A stretch of 64,000 bases of DNA from positions 1-64,000 of the forward strand of contig PHGD01000032.1 in the NCBI GenBank assembly GCA_011090425.1, given 5' to 3'. A program made the position numbers and the translations under genes. Positions 1-10,800 of the stretch are shown piece after piece; within the stretch, counting starts at the first letter, position 1, and each line of letters starts with the position of its first letter. Under the pieces are notes generated by a model. The model was given only the letters and a program-made list of their open reading frames with translations, was not told the DNA's origin and did not search any database. Source of the stretch: Nitrospira sp. LK70 (lineage in GTDB: Bacteria; Nitrospirota; Nitrospiria; Nitrospirales; Nitrospiraceae).

Positions 1-48
1 GCGAAAGTGCGACGCCGTCGCTTCCGCCGTCTGTATGGCAAAAGGTAA
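1..48 (+). CDS. Possible C-terminal tail of a gene entering from the left
   Basis: Frame 1 is open from the first base and ends at a TAA at 46-48. It encodes a very basic tail (AKVRRRRFRRLYGKR). Such Arg-rich ends occur in real proteins, but 15 codons are too few to identify a family. No terminator hairpin is evident in the next 150 bases. It would be convergent with the minus-strand operon that ends at 215. Confidence 0.3.
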   Translation, partial: AKVRRRRFRRLYGKR

Positions 49-214
49 GCGTGCCCCACCGAGAATCTTTCTCGATTCCGGAGTCGTCCTGGAAGGACTT
101 CTCGCTCCCTGGAGCGCCTCACGTGCCATTCTGATCCTTGCTCGACAGAGGGTATTGCGTCTCATTTTGGCGGACTCCGACACCATTTGTGGATCCTGAC
201 TCTCTTTCTTGGGA

Positions 215-439
215 TCAAGCAACTACGCCGGCTTCCTTGCTCTCTGAGGCGCGCTCACCATTTGTGTTATGGGCCTTCGCCGGGCTGAGCTCTTCCTCCA
301 AGACTTGAATCGCGCCGCTGATGCGCAAGAGGGTTTGGTGGAGATTCGTTTGTTGTTGCTCCAACTCCGTCGCTCGCGCTCTACCAGCATGAAATTCTTT
401 TTTCAGTGTTTCCAGCCGTCGTTGTAGCTGTTCGCGCAT
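215..439 (-). CDS. Small coiled-coil protein, last gene of the minus-strand operon
   Basis: A 74-residue protein starting at the ATG at 439, chosen because a GAAAGGA ribosome-binding site lies eight bases upstream; an in-frame ATG seven codons earlier is less well placed. Residues 1-50 are highly charged with heptad-like spacing and should form one alpha-helical coiled coil; the last 20 residues are polar and probably disordered. There is no signal peptide or membrane segment. It is 66 bases downstream of the tail-fibre-like gene and probably co-transcribed with it. The family is not recognised. A chaperone or assembly helper for the large proteins upstream would fit the position, but that is only inference. 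Confidence 0.6.
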   Translation of the reverse strand: MREQLQRRLETLKKEFHAGRARATELEQQQTNLHQTLLRISGAIQVLEEELSPAKAHNTNGERASESKEAGVVA

Positions 440-505
440 GGGTAATCCTTTCTCACGCAATTAAAATCCTGGATGGTCTCAAGTTTGAGCTGTTCTGTAA
501 GGAAA

Positions 506-1840
506 TTAGGCTTTACCGATCGCAATCCAGCTAAAAATCTGCCATCGGCTGTTTTTCTCCTCACTGCACTTAAAAAGAATTTTAAATCCTGAGGTCGTTA
601 CGTCATTTGCACCAACGCCTGCTTTCAAAGCATAGGAATCATATCCCGGGTCATTGAGAGATATGATCACAGCTGGAATTGCACGAAATTGCCTGGGGAA
701 GCTGACATCTGCCGTATTATAGAGTTGATCTAGTTCATCCGTCTTCTTAAGAGCTCCCCAAGAGATTTGCAGGGTTCCAAGAATTACATACCCTTTGTCA
801 GTCGCATCTCCTCCCCAATTGAAAGTCCCATCCACGACGATACTGCCGGCGAACCATGCATTCCCCCCTCCTGGATCCTGACCTCCCCCTCTACCTCCGA
901 CATTGAGGCTCCCAGGGTAGAACAACTTGGGAGTGTGTACGCCACTTGTAAACTCCTTGCTATCATTGAGGCGCAACCAGGAATCATAGCCATGGATAGC
1001 TTGTTTACCCTCCAACGCGATACTTCCTGATACGTCCAACTTTGCCTTTGGCTCTGTCGTGCCAATCCCGACGTTGCCGGCATTACTTTGGAGGGTCAGT
1101 GGCCGAGCGGTAGTGTTCGCATCACAAGAATTGATAACTCCGCCGGCAGTAACACCAGGCGTGTGTTGCCCACCGAATTGCAGACCGGTTAAAAGGCCAC
1201 TGACGGTCTGCATGACCTCTAATGGTGCATGAGGCGTCGATGTCCCAATGCCGACATTGCCATCCGCCTGCAGAGTCATGACCGTTACATCCGGAATACT
1301 TCCCCATTGATTGGAATCTTGCGGATTCCCCGACAACTTGATATCCAAACGAGTTCTCCCGTTTCCCCCCTCTTCGAAAGCGCCGACGGATAATCCCATG
1401 CTGTTACTATTCTTAATTTGGGGAACCCCTGGCCTCTGCAGATGAAGTACGGGACTGGTTTCAATTTGTGTCGTGGAATTCGCTCCGCTCACACTTAGGT
1501 TCGCCTTCGGGTCTGCGGTTCCAATCCCGACTTTGCCCCCTTCTGATATAGTTAACCTAAAGTCACACATCGCACCGTCAGCGCGATTGCCATCACAACT
1601 CTTCCCGCTGCTGTCAGTTTTATATTCCCAAATCTCAAGAGCATTCTTACGGTAGTCTTTGTTCATGTGCCAGAAGGCCCATTCATGCGTTCTATTATCT
1701 TCATCTGTTCGCTTAAATCGTAGACTGTGAATCCCGCTATCGGGTGACTTCAACGAAATATGTCCGGAAACCACTAAGGGAGCATCGGGCTCCGTTTCTC
1801 CAATTCCCAACGGCCCTGAGATGTACCATTTGTCACTCAT
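506..1840 (-). CDS. Phage tail-fibre-like protein
   Basis: A 444-residue protein with at least four copies of a G-x-VGIGT-x-x-P-x-A-x-L-x-V motif (near residues 13, 104, 197 and 257), the repeat typical of trimeric phage tail fibres and related adhesins. The last 95 residues (from about ISWGALKKTDEL) have the W-G start, the VSFPRQFRAIPAVIIS strand, a TSGFKI motif and a closing W-x-AIG, which together resemble the gp53-like C-terminal receptor-binding domain of tail fibres. No signal peptide is seen. Co-directional with the large genes upstream, 74 bases after the 629-residue gene. In a phage-tail-like or toxin particle this would be the target-binding fibre; no tail tube or sheath gene is in the window, so the particle type is unknown. 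Confidence 0.75.
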   Translation of the reverse strand: MSDKWYISGPLGIGETEPDAPLVVSGHISLKSPDSGIHSLRFKRTDEDNRTHEWAFWHMNKDYRKNALEIWEYKTDSSGKSCDGNRADGAMCDFRLTISEGGKVGIGTADPKANLSVSGANSTTQIETSPVLHLQRPGVPQIKNSNSMGLSVGAFEEGGNGRTRLDIKLSGNPQDSNQWGSIPDVTVMTLQADGNVGIGTSTPHAPLEVMQTVSGLLTGLQFGGQHTPGVTAGGVINSCDANTTARPLTLQSNAGNVGIGTTEPKAKLDVSGSIALEGKQAIHGYDSWLRLNDSKEFTSGVHTPKLFYPGSLNVGGRGGGQDPGGGNAWFAGSIVVDGTFNWGGDATDKGYVILGTLQISWGALKKTDELDQLYNTADVSFPRQFRAIPAVIISLNDPGYDSYALKAGVGANDVTTSGFKILFKCSEEKNSRWQIFSWIAIGKA

Positions 1841-1914
1841 CGGTCAGCTCCTTTGATAAGGCAACGTATGGCTTGAACTGCATAGTTGCTACTCGTGTTC
1901 GTGATTGATACGTC

Positions 1915-3804
1915 TTACTCCTCAGGTCTGGTTTTGGTCGCTGGTTCTGGAAGGACAAGTTGATCAAAGACCAGCCCACTCGATCCTTCGCCCCGTCCTA
2001 CTTCATTCTTCCGTCCGACCCAGAGATAGGATTCGCCGTTCGTCCAGCGCGTGTACTGGTACGCACGAGAAATGCGGACACCTTCACGCGGCACTTCCTC
2101 ACCGTACAGGGGCTTTCCCGCTTGATTGGCGGTCCAGAGCTCCGTCATGACTCTCCCTCGTGGCGGACGGCCTGTTGTGAATCCGAGGCGATCGGCACGA
2201 TCTGGTTTGATCGGCACCGGCAGCATCGGCACCCAGTGGGAAGGGACTTCCGAGGCGAGCTTATAAAGCCTGGTCAGAATCGCGTCCGGTCCAGCCGATG
2301 GAGGAGTCTTCTCCTTGCGTGAACTGAAGTAGGCCTCCGATTGATTGAGTGGACGGCCAAGAGCGCTTTCAATCGTCCGCTCGACCGCCCACACCATGTT
2401 GGCCATCTCGTCCCGCATGAACAGCACTTCTTCGATCGATTTGCCCTGGAGACTCCTTCCCAGGGTCGGCGGGAGAAAGAGGGCATCGGTCTTGGACTCG
2501 TCGCCGGAGAGATGAAACAGGTCCCAGGGCACTAAGCCGGGCGATAAACCTTTGGCCTTGCGATCTTTATCAAGTGCTCGCGTGGAAGGAATTGAAGTGT
2601 GCACATCAAACGTGTCCGTTACCGTTAAGGTGTCCGTATAGCAGAGCGTTCCGACGGGGAGCGTCACGGGAATGATGAACCAATCATCACCAGAGACCAG
2701 GCCGAAGTCGATCAGGAGCAAGTGGGCCAACTGTTGCTCACCAGCGGCGATCGCACCAAAATCAACCTTGGCATCTTCAAATTCCCAGTAGCGCGACACC
2801 GGCATGCCGGGAAACCGGACCGGCGTCGGGATCAGACTCAATGAGAAGGTCTTGTTGTCAGGTGGTGGGGGATCAGGTGCTAGCGCTCCCAGCGACGCGC
2901 CGGCGACAGCATCGAAGGAATACCAATCCAAGTGACCATCTGCATATTCGGTTGCGCTCAGGACGGCCTCACCCTGTGGAGTGGAAGCAGCAATGAGGGC
3001 TTGGTATTCCAAACGGGGTGGGACCCATGAACTCTCATGTGGTTCGCCGACTAGTTCATCATGCCAGGCTTTCCATTTATCCGCGATTGGTTGAAGCATG
3101 TCACGCTCTGAGGCAGTCATAGCTTGCCAATCGGCTACACCAGTTTTAACTCGGTTTTGATAGGGATTCAGATCCGTTTGATCGCCAAGAGAGCCTCCTT
3201 CGAGCACAATTTTGAAAATGGAACGGAGTAAGACCCCATCCAGTACACGACCGGCCATGACCTGGAGAAAACGCAGAGTATCCGAATCAGACATCATCTT
3301 CAGGAGGAGTTTCTCTTCTTCAGGAGGGGCCAGTGAAAATTGTTGAATGATGTTTGTGCGCAAGCTTCCCGCGCCCATCTTCTCCATCAGACGTACAAAG
3401 TGCCTCCCGGCCTCAGCGGCAAATCGCAGGTGTCGGACTTGACGCGCCTTCCAGGCCGGTTGCCCATGTTCGATTGTCTTAAAATAAATGGGTTCTCGCT
3501 GGATGACCTCTCGTTCGACCAAGACCTCCAGCGGCACCGTCCCATTAAGTTGTTCACCTTCCACCTTGATTTGCGAGGGTGGCACACCCGGTGGTCGAAG
3601 ATGGTAGCGCGAGATGGGCGCGCAGGTGACTTTTAGCTCGGCCCAGATCGGCGAGCCCGCGTCTTCTCCCCAGAATTCGAGCAACTGCCACTGCCGGGCC
3701 AACAGCCACAGCGGATCGTGCACCTCGGCATTCAATCCATATTGCAGAGTGGTATCACGGGAGTAGGGCTCCAAACGGGTCCATTTGGGTTTCAGCGGGT
3801 CCAT
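1915..3804 (-). CDS. Large protein of unknown family (629 aa)
   Basis: A 629-residue protein, not recognised. The N-terminus has a distinctive stretch (HDPLWLLARQWQLLEFWGED, residues about 28-47) rich in Trp and Leu. The C-terminus (about residues 560-615) is Gly/Trp/Tyr-rich. There is no signal peptide, membrane helix, nucleotide-binding motif or catalytic signature I can name. It starts at an ATG 42 bases downstream of the 1319-residue gene and is followed after 74 bases by the tail-fibre-like gene, so it sits in the middle of one operon. Its position suggests a structural part of the same assembly, but nothing in the sequence proves it. Confidence 0.7.
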   Translation of the reverse strand: MDPLKPKWTRLEPYSRDTTLQYGLNAEVHDPLWLLARQWQLLEFWGEDAGSPIWAELKVTCAPISRYHLRPPGVPPSQIKVEGEQLNGTVPLEVLVEREVIQREPIYFKTIEHGQPAWKARQVRHLRFAAEAGRHFVRLMEKMGAGSLRTNIIQQFSLAPPEEEKLLLKMMSDSDTLRFLQVMAGRVLDGVLLRSIFKIVLEGGSLGDQTDLNPYQNRVKTGVADWQAMTASERDMLQPIADKWKAWHDELVGEPHESSWVPPRLEYQALIAASTPQGEAVLSATEYADGHLDWYSFDAVAGASLGALAPDPPPPDNKTFSLSLIPTPVRFPGMPVSRYWEFEDAKVDFGAIAAGEQQLAHLLLIDFGLVSGDDWFIIPVTLPVGTLCYTDTLTVTDTFDVHTSIPSTRALDKDRKAKGLSPGLVPWDLFHLSGDESKTDALFLPPTLGRSLQGKSIEEVLFMRDEMANMVWAVERTIESALGRPLNQSEAYFSSRKEKTPPSAGPDAILTRLYKLASEVPSHWVPMLPVPIKPDRADRLGFTTGRPPRGRVMTELWTANQAGKPLYGEEVPREGVRISRAYQYTRWTNGESYLWVGRKNEVGRGEGSSGLVFDQLVLPEPATKTRPEE

Positions 3805-3846
3805 GGCGGTTTATTGGTTTCCTTTCAACAGGGACGAACGGACCTC

Positions 3847-6800
3847 TTACGGGAATTTGTCCGGATCGACGTACATCGCCGGCAGATATTGCCCGAGTTC
3901 TCCCAAGGCCGTGAGATCCACGGCGCGCAGTTTGGCCAGCTCCAATGTCTCGCGTAACGTCTTCTCCAGGGTGGCGGAGTCCCACTTGTCGACGCCGTCC
4001 GGCGCGAGGGCAAGCAACAGCGCTTGAGGAGCCCGTGGCTGCGGCGCATCGTAATGAAACGTGAGACCCGTCACTTCTTCTTTGTTCGGAATTGACTCGA
4101 CCCATTCCTCAACCAACAGTCCTGCGAGCGTTTTCGTAAAGTCCTTCACAGTCGTGAGGCAGGCGAGGGAGAGGCGATTGCCTTGAGGAGGATTCTCCAA
4201 CGCTACCCACCGTTCCTTGTCATCATAAGGCAGCTGACCGATCTGGAACTCGAGCAAGGGACCATTCAGCGCTTCTGCGTACTGCATGGTGGTGTCGAGG
4301 CGAGCGGCTCCGTCTCGCACACGGGCGATGCGTTGGAACCAGGTGATCGAGGCCAAAGGATCGTCGCGGTCGTCTTGCCAGGCGGGCGATTTGGCGAACG
4401 TCTGGGTCAGATCTTTCCCATTCTCCGGCGTGAACGCGGGAAGGACTCGAAAATCTTCCCCAAAGATTTCTTTGAGCACCGAGAGCGCTTGCTCCGTAGT
4501 GTGAATCGATGTCGGTACCGTTTGAGCACGCTTCTGACGATTCTGTGCCTCACTCAAGACGGCGCGTGCCTGCGCATGCAATTGTTTGATTGCGGCATTG
4601 CTTGTATCTGTCAGATTGGACGGAATGGAACCCATGAGACCATAGGAGGCCAGCCCGATCAAGGCTTGTCGTACAGCCGTGGGATCAGCGAGCGGAATTT
4701 CAGGCTTCTCAGGCAGCTTGGTGCGTAACAGGTCAATCGCCTTGAGAAATGCGTCCCGCGCAGCGGTGGCTCGGGCGACCAGGGTTTGATCTACTGGCAA
4801 TGTGGCATCGCTGGCAGCATGTTCGGGCAATTGAACATCGCGCGGCTCCAAGGCACGTGCCCCGGTGATCAGATGCCGGATACTCCGGGTGATTTCTAAT
4901 ACCTCTCCGAGATGCAGTGCGGTCTTTTCTGGTGGACGGGCAAAGTCTAGAGACGTGATGGTGACGGAGGGCTTTCGCTTGTGCACATGGTAGACGATTC
5001 GTTGTTCAATCTCTGAATACATGCCGCCCTGTTCACCATCTAATAGATAGACAAGGTCCAACGGAGCGAGCTGAGGATCCCCAGGAACGGAATTAAGGTC
5101 CTTGATCGTGACGTCGAATGTCTGTTTCCCATTCAGGGTGGGGTCTGTATATTCGACCGCGCATGTCGCCTTGTCAGCCTCTGATCCAAGGAGCTGCGCG
5201 ACCCAAGCATTGAGCACCGGTTCGGCTTGGGCTCTGGGTGTCGTGATGCCCCATGGAAACGTGGTTGGCGGTGGACCAAAGATCACACTGATTCGATGGG
5301 TATGGTTGATGCCCGTGCGCGGCGTGCGAACGAACTCAATTTCAGGGGGCGGGGTTTCTCCCCGCGTGATGGCTTCTAACGTAGCCCCTGCCCGGACAGG
5401 ATTTCCTTGCGCGACATGATGGACCGATTCGGCCAAGACGAGATCGGCCACGGCGTCGAGAGCCTCGCCCAGCCGGTTCAGTTCGCTTTGCATATCTGAC
5501 TTATTTTGAGCGGTAGCCGTGCTGAAATCGCTGCTGTTCCAATCAATAGAGCTTTGTAATAACTTCAACCCATCCAGCACCAGGTTCTCGAGCTTGGTCT
5601 TATCCTTCTCATTTGGATTAGCTGTTGTGATGAGCTCGGTGGAGCCGGGCGCTATCTTCCGAAATGCCGGGATAAAACCATCTAAACCTCTCTCATGCAG
5701 TGCCCGCTCGAACCGATAGCCCAGCAAGGTCCCGAGCGACTGGCCGCCGCGCACTCCATCTACTAGATGCAAGGCAAGTCGGATCCGATCGGATGTCAGA
5801 TTAATGGCCAACGCGTTGCTGTCATGGTTCTGCTCGGTGTCACCCGATCGCCGTACAAGATACCCGCTCCGTAGGATGGCGGCCGTCGTGGCGTGGGCGA
5901 GGGACGGGGCATGGATGTAGGCATCAGGATCCTTATTATTGTTTCCCTGGTCCGGTTCAAGATTCTCGACCCACCCATACCCGCCGATAGAGAGCCCTAT
6001 GGATGGTTGTTTGGGCGGTGCTGGATTTCGAAGTTCGTGCAGCTGCTTGGTAGCCAGAGACGTAATCCACGCATCCAGCCGATGCGAGCAGAGATCGAGT
6101 GTCTCTCGCAACAAGAGATCATGAGCTTCCTTCGGGAGCGTTTTGAGATGATCGGTACTCTCTTTCTTATCACGGAGAAGAGCTAGGAGTGATGCAGTAT
6201 CATTCTCACTGAAATCACTGTCACCGACCAACGGAAGTTTCAAAAGAAAGAGGCCGGAGGGAGAGGTGAACACCGTTCGTTGATGTGGTGTTACCGTCTG
6301 TTGAGGCGGTGTCACCGTGTTGTCTCTTAGCATGGCGTCCAGGGCAGCCTGAAGCTCTGTAGGCAAGGGAGTCCTGCCGGTCTTCGCGAAATCTTCTAAG
6401 GTTACAGGAGATGATACCGCCACAATCCTGGTACAGTTCCGCCCGACATACTTGAGCCCCGTCGGCGTCATCGCCAGGACTTGCAGAAGCCTGTCGCTGT
6501 TATCCTTCTGTTGATCCCTGTGATTCGGTCGAACCAGTTGAGGGACGCGTTCCAGTGATTCACTCCAAAACTTCCGTAGCGCACGTAGACAGGCCACCGG
6601 ATCAGGCAGGATCGTCTCGTTCTTAGCCTCACCGAGCGCCATCACAGGGAGCACTCCATAGGGCTGGGTCCCGATCCGCAGGGCGGGGAGGGGCCCACGG
6701 GCGCGCACGTACTTCGTAAAATGGTCCCGCATCTTGTCGATCTCATCTTGGCGTGTGCCCTTGAGCTCCAACATTGTTTCGAGGAAATCCCCCCAGGTGG

Positions 6801-7806
6801 ATTGCCACAGAATCCTGTTCATCTCTTCGGCAGCCCGTTGCTCCTGGGTAAGAGCATCTTGCACGTTGATCAGGTGGGTCGCCTTGATGCCCAGAGCCTC
6901 TGCCATGACTGCATAGTTCGGCTGGGAGTCAGGATCTATCAAAGCGACTTGCTGCCGCTCGATCTCAAAGCTATCGACATCTTCCGAGTTGTATCCCGAT
7001 GATGCACTGATCGTATTATTCGTGGGGGTACCCTGAGAGACGAATGCGAGCCCCTGCGTGTAGTGATGAGCTTCGAGGGCCTTTTCAAAACGCTGCCCTG
7101 CATCCTCAGCCTTGTTAAGCGAAGCCTTGACGCCATAGACGAACAATTGGTCGATTTTCCACTTACTACCGGGCAGGTCTATCGTTAACCCCATGCCTAT
7201 CTGCTCCGCCTTGGCAAAGTTCACGAGCCAGCCGACATAGGGATCATCCTTAAACTTGTCCGGAGTGAGGCCTTCATCGAGCCGTGGCATGACGAAGATG
7301 CGGTCCGAACCGTCTTCGTATTTGATGTTTCTTCCTTGTTTGAAAAGGGCCTTGGATTTCTGCGTCTTCTGACCATTCTGTTCCACTTCTTCATAGAAAA
7401 GCGTCCCGCTCGCCACCCAATAGTCAGGCAGGAGGTCAGTACAGGGCGTATGAGCTGTCTTGGGATCGACCAGCGGTTCTGCCTTATTCGTCGACACTTG
7501 CTTCGCGATCCACGCAGCGCGCTGGGTGCCAAAGACTTGCACCAACTGTGTCCAGACATTGCGTTGTTCATCCGTATTTTTGGCCAGTTGGGTTTGCTGC
7601 CAAAAGCGTTTCCCCCATTGCATCTCGACCTCGGTCAAGCGACGCTCGAAGGAATCCACATGCACCGTATCGGGATACACGCGAATGCGAAGCTGGTTGC
7701 CACGAAACCGCGTCTCCAACCTGATCGGCAGCAGGAGAAGCGGCACATCGGTTGTGAGATTAAAGGCAATGGTCTGAGCGGCTTTGGCTGATGAAGTTGA
7801 TGGCAT
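3847..7806 (-). CDS. Giant protein of unknown family (1319 aa)
   Basis: A 1319-residue protein starting at the ATG at 7806. The frame stays open to 8151, but the extra stretch would overlap the upstream gene by almost 290 bases, and the conserved-looking sequence begins only after this ATG. Early residues contain LLLLPIRLETRF and RVYPDTVHVDSFERRLTE; the middle has RIGTQPYGVLPVMALGE and GGYGWVENLEPDQ. I recognise these as motifs of an unnamed family, not of an enzyme. No signal peptide or membrane helix. Parts near residues 1100-1160 look helical and Ala/Glu-rich. It lies between the LamG-containing protein and the 629-residue protein in the same operon. Confidence 0.75.
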   Translation of the reverse strand: MPSTSSAKAAQTIAFNLTTDVPLLLLPIRLETRFRGNQLRIRVYPDTVHVDSFERRLTEVEMQWGKRFWQQTQLAKNTDEQRNVWTQLVQVFGTQRAAWIAKQVSTNKAEPLVDPKTAHTPCTDLLPDYWVASGTLFYEEVEQNGQKTQKSKALFKQGRNIKYEDGSDRIFVMPRLDEGLTPDKFKDDPYVGWLVNFAKAEQIGMGLTIDLPGSKWKIDQLFVYGVKASLNKAEDAGQRFEKALEAHHYTQGLAFVSQGTPTNNTISASSGYNSEDVDSFEIERQQVALIDPDSQPNYAVMAEALGIKATHLINVQDALTQEQRAAEEMNRILWQSTWGDFLETMLELKGTRQDEIDKMRDHFTKYVRARGPLPALRIGTQPYGVLPVMALGEAKNETILPDPVACLRALRKFWSESLERVPQLVRPNHRDQQKDNSDRLLQVLAMTPTGLKYVGRNCTRIVAVSSPVTLEDFAKTGRTPLPTELQAALDAMLRDNTVTPPQQTVTPHQRTVFTSPSGLFLLKLPLVGDSDFSENDTASLLALLRDKKESTDHLKTLPKEAHDLLLRETLDLCSHRLDAWITSLATKQLHELRNPAPPKQPSIGLSIGGYGWVENLEPDQGNNNKDPDAYIHAPSLAHATTAAILRSGYLVRRSGDTEQNHDSNALAINLTSDRIRLALHLVDGVRGGQSLGTLLGYRFERALHERGLDGFIPAFRKIAPGSTELITTANPNEKDKTKLENLVLDGLKLLQSSIDWNSSDFSTATAQNKSDMQSELNRLGEALDAVADLVLAESVHHVAQGNPVRAGATLEAITRGETPPPEIEFVRTPRTGINHTHRISVIFGPPPTTFPWGITTPRAQAEPVLNAWVAQLLGSEADKATCAVEYTDPTLNGKQTFDVTIKDLNSVPGDPQLAPLDLVYLLDGEQGGMYSEIEQRIVYHVHKRKPSVTITSLDFARPPEKTALHLGEVLEITRSIRHLITGARALEPRDVQLPEHAASDATLPVDQTLVARATAARDAFLKAIDLLRTKLPEKPEIPLADPTAVRQALIGLASYGLMGSIPSNLTDTSNAAIKQLHAQARAVLSEAQNRQKRAQTVPTSIHTTEQALSVLKEIFGEDFRVLPAFTPENGKDLTQTFAKSPAWQDDRDDPLASITWFQRIARVRDGAARLDTTMQYAEALNGPLLEFQIGQLPYDDKERWVALENPPQGNRLSLACLTTVKDFTKTLAGLLVEEWVESIPNKEEVTGLTFHYDAPQPRAPQALLLALAPDGVDKWDSATLEKTLRETLELAKLRAVDLTALGELGQYLPAMYVDPDKFP

Positions 7807-7864
7807 AGTGAATCCAGGACTTCCTGATTGACGATTGTGGTTACGTTGGAGTTTGTTCCGGTTG

Positions 7865-10800
7865 CTACATGACCTTGATTTCCCGATAGAACCTTTCCAG
7901 AAGAATCTTGCCGGCAATCTCTGCGCTGGTTTGTCCTTTACTTGCAAAAGATATGTAGGCACCATCCGGAGCGTCTGGATCCCCCATGTACGGTTCGGTG
8001 AAATGTTCCTCGATGAAAAACTTATACGGTATGTTGTTTGGGGGTGGATCCTTCGTGACCTCAAGACTGAACCCCAGGAGCGCCACACCGGTGATCGGTG
8101 AGAAACGCAAGACAGGAAGCAGGGGAGCAGACGCGGGATCAACATTGCCATCGGAACCTTTCTTGCGGGCGTAGATCAGTGCATTGGGGTAGCGGATGAC
8201 CAGTTCACTGCGGATCAAGAGGAATGTGAGATCACCACCGCGACCTGGGGCGAGATGATTCCCCAGGTCCAGAGGCTTCCCGTCCTTCACGTTTTCCCAA
8301 TCACCGATCGGTGCCGAGAGATCTGGCGCTTGAGAATTCTTAGCGCCACCGACCTCCCAGAACTGTCGGAAGTACGTCACATTCAACATGGTGGGAAATT
8401 CGCGCCAGAGGAATTCACGGCTGAGCTCATGGTTCAGTCCCACCATATAGCCCTCAATGAATGGTGCATCCACTGAGAGCGTCGTCGCTCGATCATTGGG
8501 AATCTTGTTGAGTCCAGGCAGCAGCATCTCGGGGAACTGATCCCGTAACGGCTCATACATGGGGTTGGAAAACGACGGCGCATAGGTGAACGGGCCAAGC
8601 TCGCCATGCTGTTGAAAACGCTCTTCCTGTGAGACAGATTTTGTGAGACGGGGTTGGCTTGGACGGCGCACCCGATGAGCAACGTCCGCTGCGAACGTCG
8701 TTCGTGGTTCGGTCTGTGTCAGCCAGTCTCGTTTGAGATCGTCAAGATGTGAGGCGTCGGTCCCCGCTGCTTTAGCCACTCTGGGCGAACGTTTCGACAG
8801 GCTGTCTCCTGATACCGGCCGGTCTCCCTCTCTCACCCCTGGGGGAGGGGCAATGAGATCAGGATCGTAGTCACTGATGGTTCCCTTCAAGGACCAGGCT
8901 CGACCGGCTCGGGTCATGCGGCGAAACTGCGGGATGATGGCGACCTGTTCCAACGGTGTCAGCGGGCGAGCGGCTAACGCATGGGTTTGGATGCGATCGG
9001 CAGACAAGGCTCGGTCATAGATGGCCACTTCATCGATGAGGCCGTGGAATGGACGGGGCCGAGAGGCCTGGGCTTGGTTCCCTAGACCAAGGCCGGCCTC
9101 AATAAGGTTGCCTTGGGTCGGTTGCTGAGGGTTAATGCGCCCAGGCGCCGAGTGCTCGCTATCGAGCACCCCGTTTATGTAGATCCGAATCGTCAGCCCA
9201 TCATAGGTGGCGCTAATATGGACCAGGACATTGTGGTCGATTCGCGTATTGCTGTACGCATGCACCTCCACATGGTCCGTGCTCGGTCTGAGCTGCGCCA
9301 AGACTCGGCCGTCTGGATCGATGTTGAGCCCATATTGGGCCAAGGTAGAATAGCTCGATTTTTCGAGGATACGTTGAGAAATGGTGGGATCAGCAGGATG
9401 TGGTCCCATCCATCGGATAACTGCTTCCATCGTGACAAACGACGGATTGAGAGAGTCGCTATTATGGACAACAATCCGCCCTGACGTACCGTCGAACTTT
9501 GCCGCTGCATCACCCTCGCCACGACCTGGCGATCCAAAGGTGACGCCTCCTTCTACCTGCACACTATGGTTATCGTTGCCCGATGAATCCCGCACGGTGG
9601 TACTTCCTTGAGATTCATTGAAGCGGTAGTACGCCACTGGCTGGTCAGCGAGAACTGCGGCGGCAAAGCTGGTGAGGGACTCATCGGCCTGCTGTGCTGA
9701 CTGCGCCGATGTGCCGGCTTTGGCCACTGCATCTCTGGACCTGCCACGTTCTCCATTCAGCTGAGTGTGGGAGAGCTGTCGAAATCCGCCCTTGGCGGAA
9801 TTGAGAGGATCGTTCGCCGGAAGCGGTGCTGGTTCTGTCATTTGTAAGAAGGCATAGGGTGTGAGGGCTTGGAGCCGCTTCTTATGGATCGAGTCGGTGA
9901 CACAACAGGCGAGCTGCTTGCGCTGCAGTAATTCGTTTGCGGCTTGCAGTTCCCCGACCTCTCTCCAGACCGCCGCGACGATGTGTTCTTGCTCCTTCTG
10001 AATGATGCTGGTACCAAGCGCCGCCGCAACGCGATAGCGAGGATCGAGATTCAGGGTCTCCAACCACTTGTGTGTTTTTAGCTGTGCCGAAACCTCATGA
10101 GGTGGGGCGTGCCAGCTGCCATACGTTGGGAGGGGAAGCGGCGTCATTTCGTCCTTTGTTTCGGGAGGAGTTGTGAGCAGAACCCGCAGAGCCTCTTTGT
10201 TAAAGCCAGGTGGTAAGTTGCTGGCCGATGATGAGGTCTCGTCTGTGGAAATCCGCAATGCGCTGGGAATTGAAACGGTGAGCCTGGCCCGGGATTTCTC
10301 CATGCCATTCCCAGGATCGCTGATGTCCATCTCACCCGCGATACCCTCCAGAGCCGCCTCCTCTTCTTCAACACTGAGCGGCTGAAGCTGTTGCGCGAGC
10401 TTGATGAACTGATCCTCATCGCCCGTGCTGAAGCTCCAGTGGTAATACACCGGCAACTTCACCTCATCGTCCTTCTTAAATTCCCAATGGGCGAGAGCTT
10501 CCCGATTCGGGTCGAATTCTTCCCCAAGCCCCGCTTTGCGCCCCGCTTCGAACGCGGGGACCAGGCAGGCTTCATAAGGAATGTGTGCCACGAGCTTTCG
10601 CGGGCACAAGAGGCGCGAGAGATTTCGATCCTGTGGATCATCTTTCAAGCGAGTTGCGACAGTCGCAGCGTCGGGGTTCTGACCGAGATCTCCGGCGTAC
10701 ACCGCATGAGCCCAGGCCCAGGATTCATCGAGGGTGGGAGGCAGTTCCTTAATGGGACAGGAGAGGACCGGAAGCCGGTTGTCGGTCGGTGGCGTGATCG

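Noticed and set aside
7807..8151. N-terminal extension of the 1319-residue protein
   Set aside because: It would overlap the upstream gene by almost 290 bases and has no family-like sequence; the ATG at 7806 fits better.
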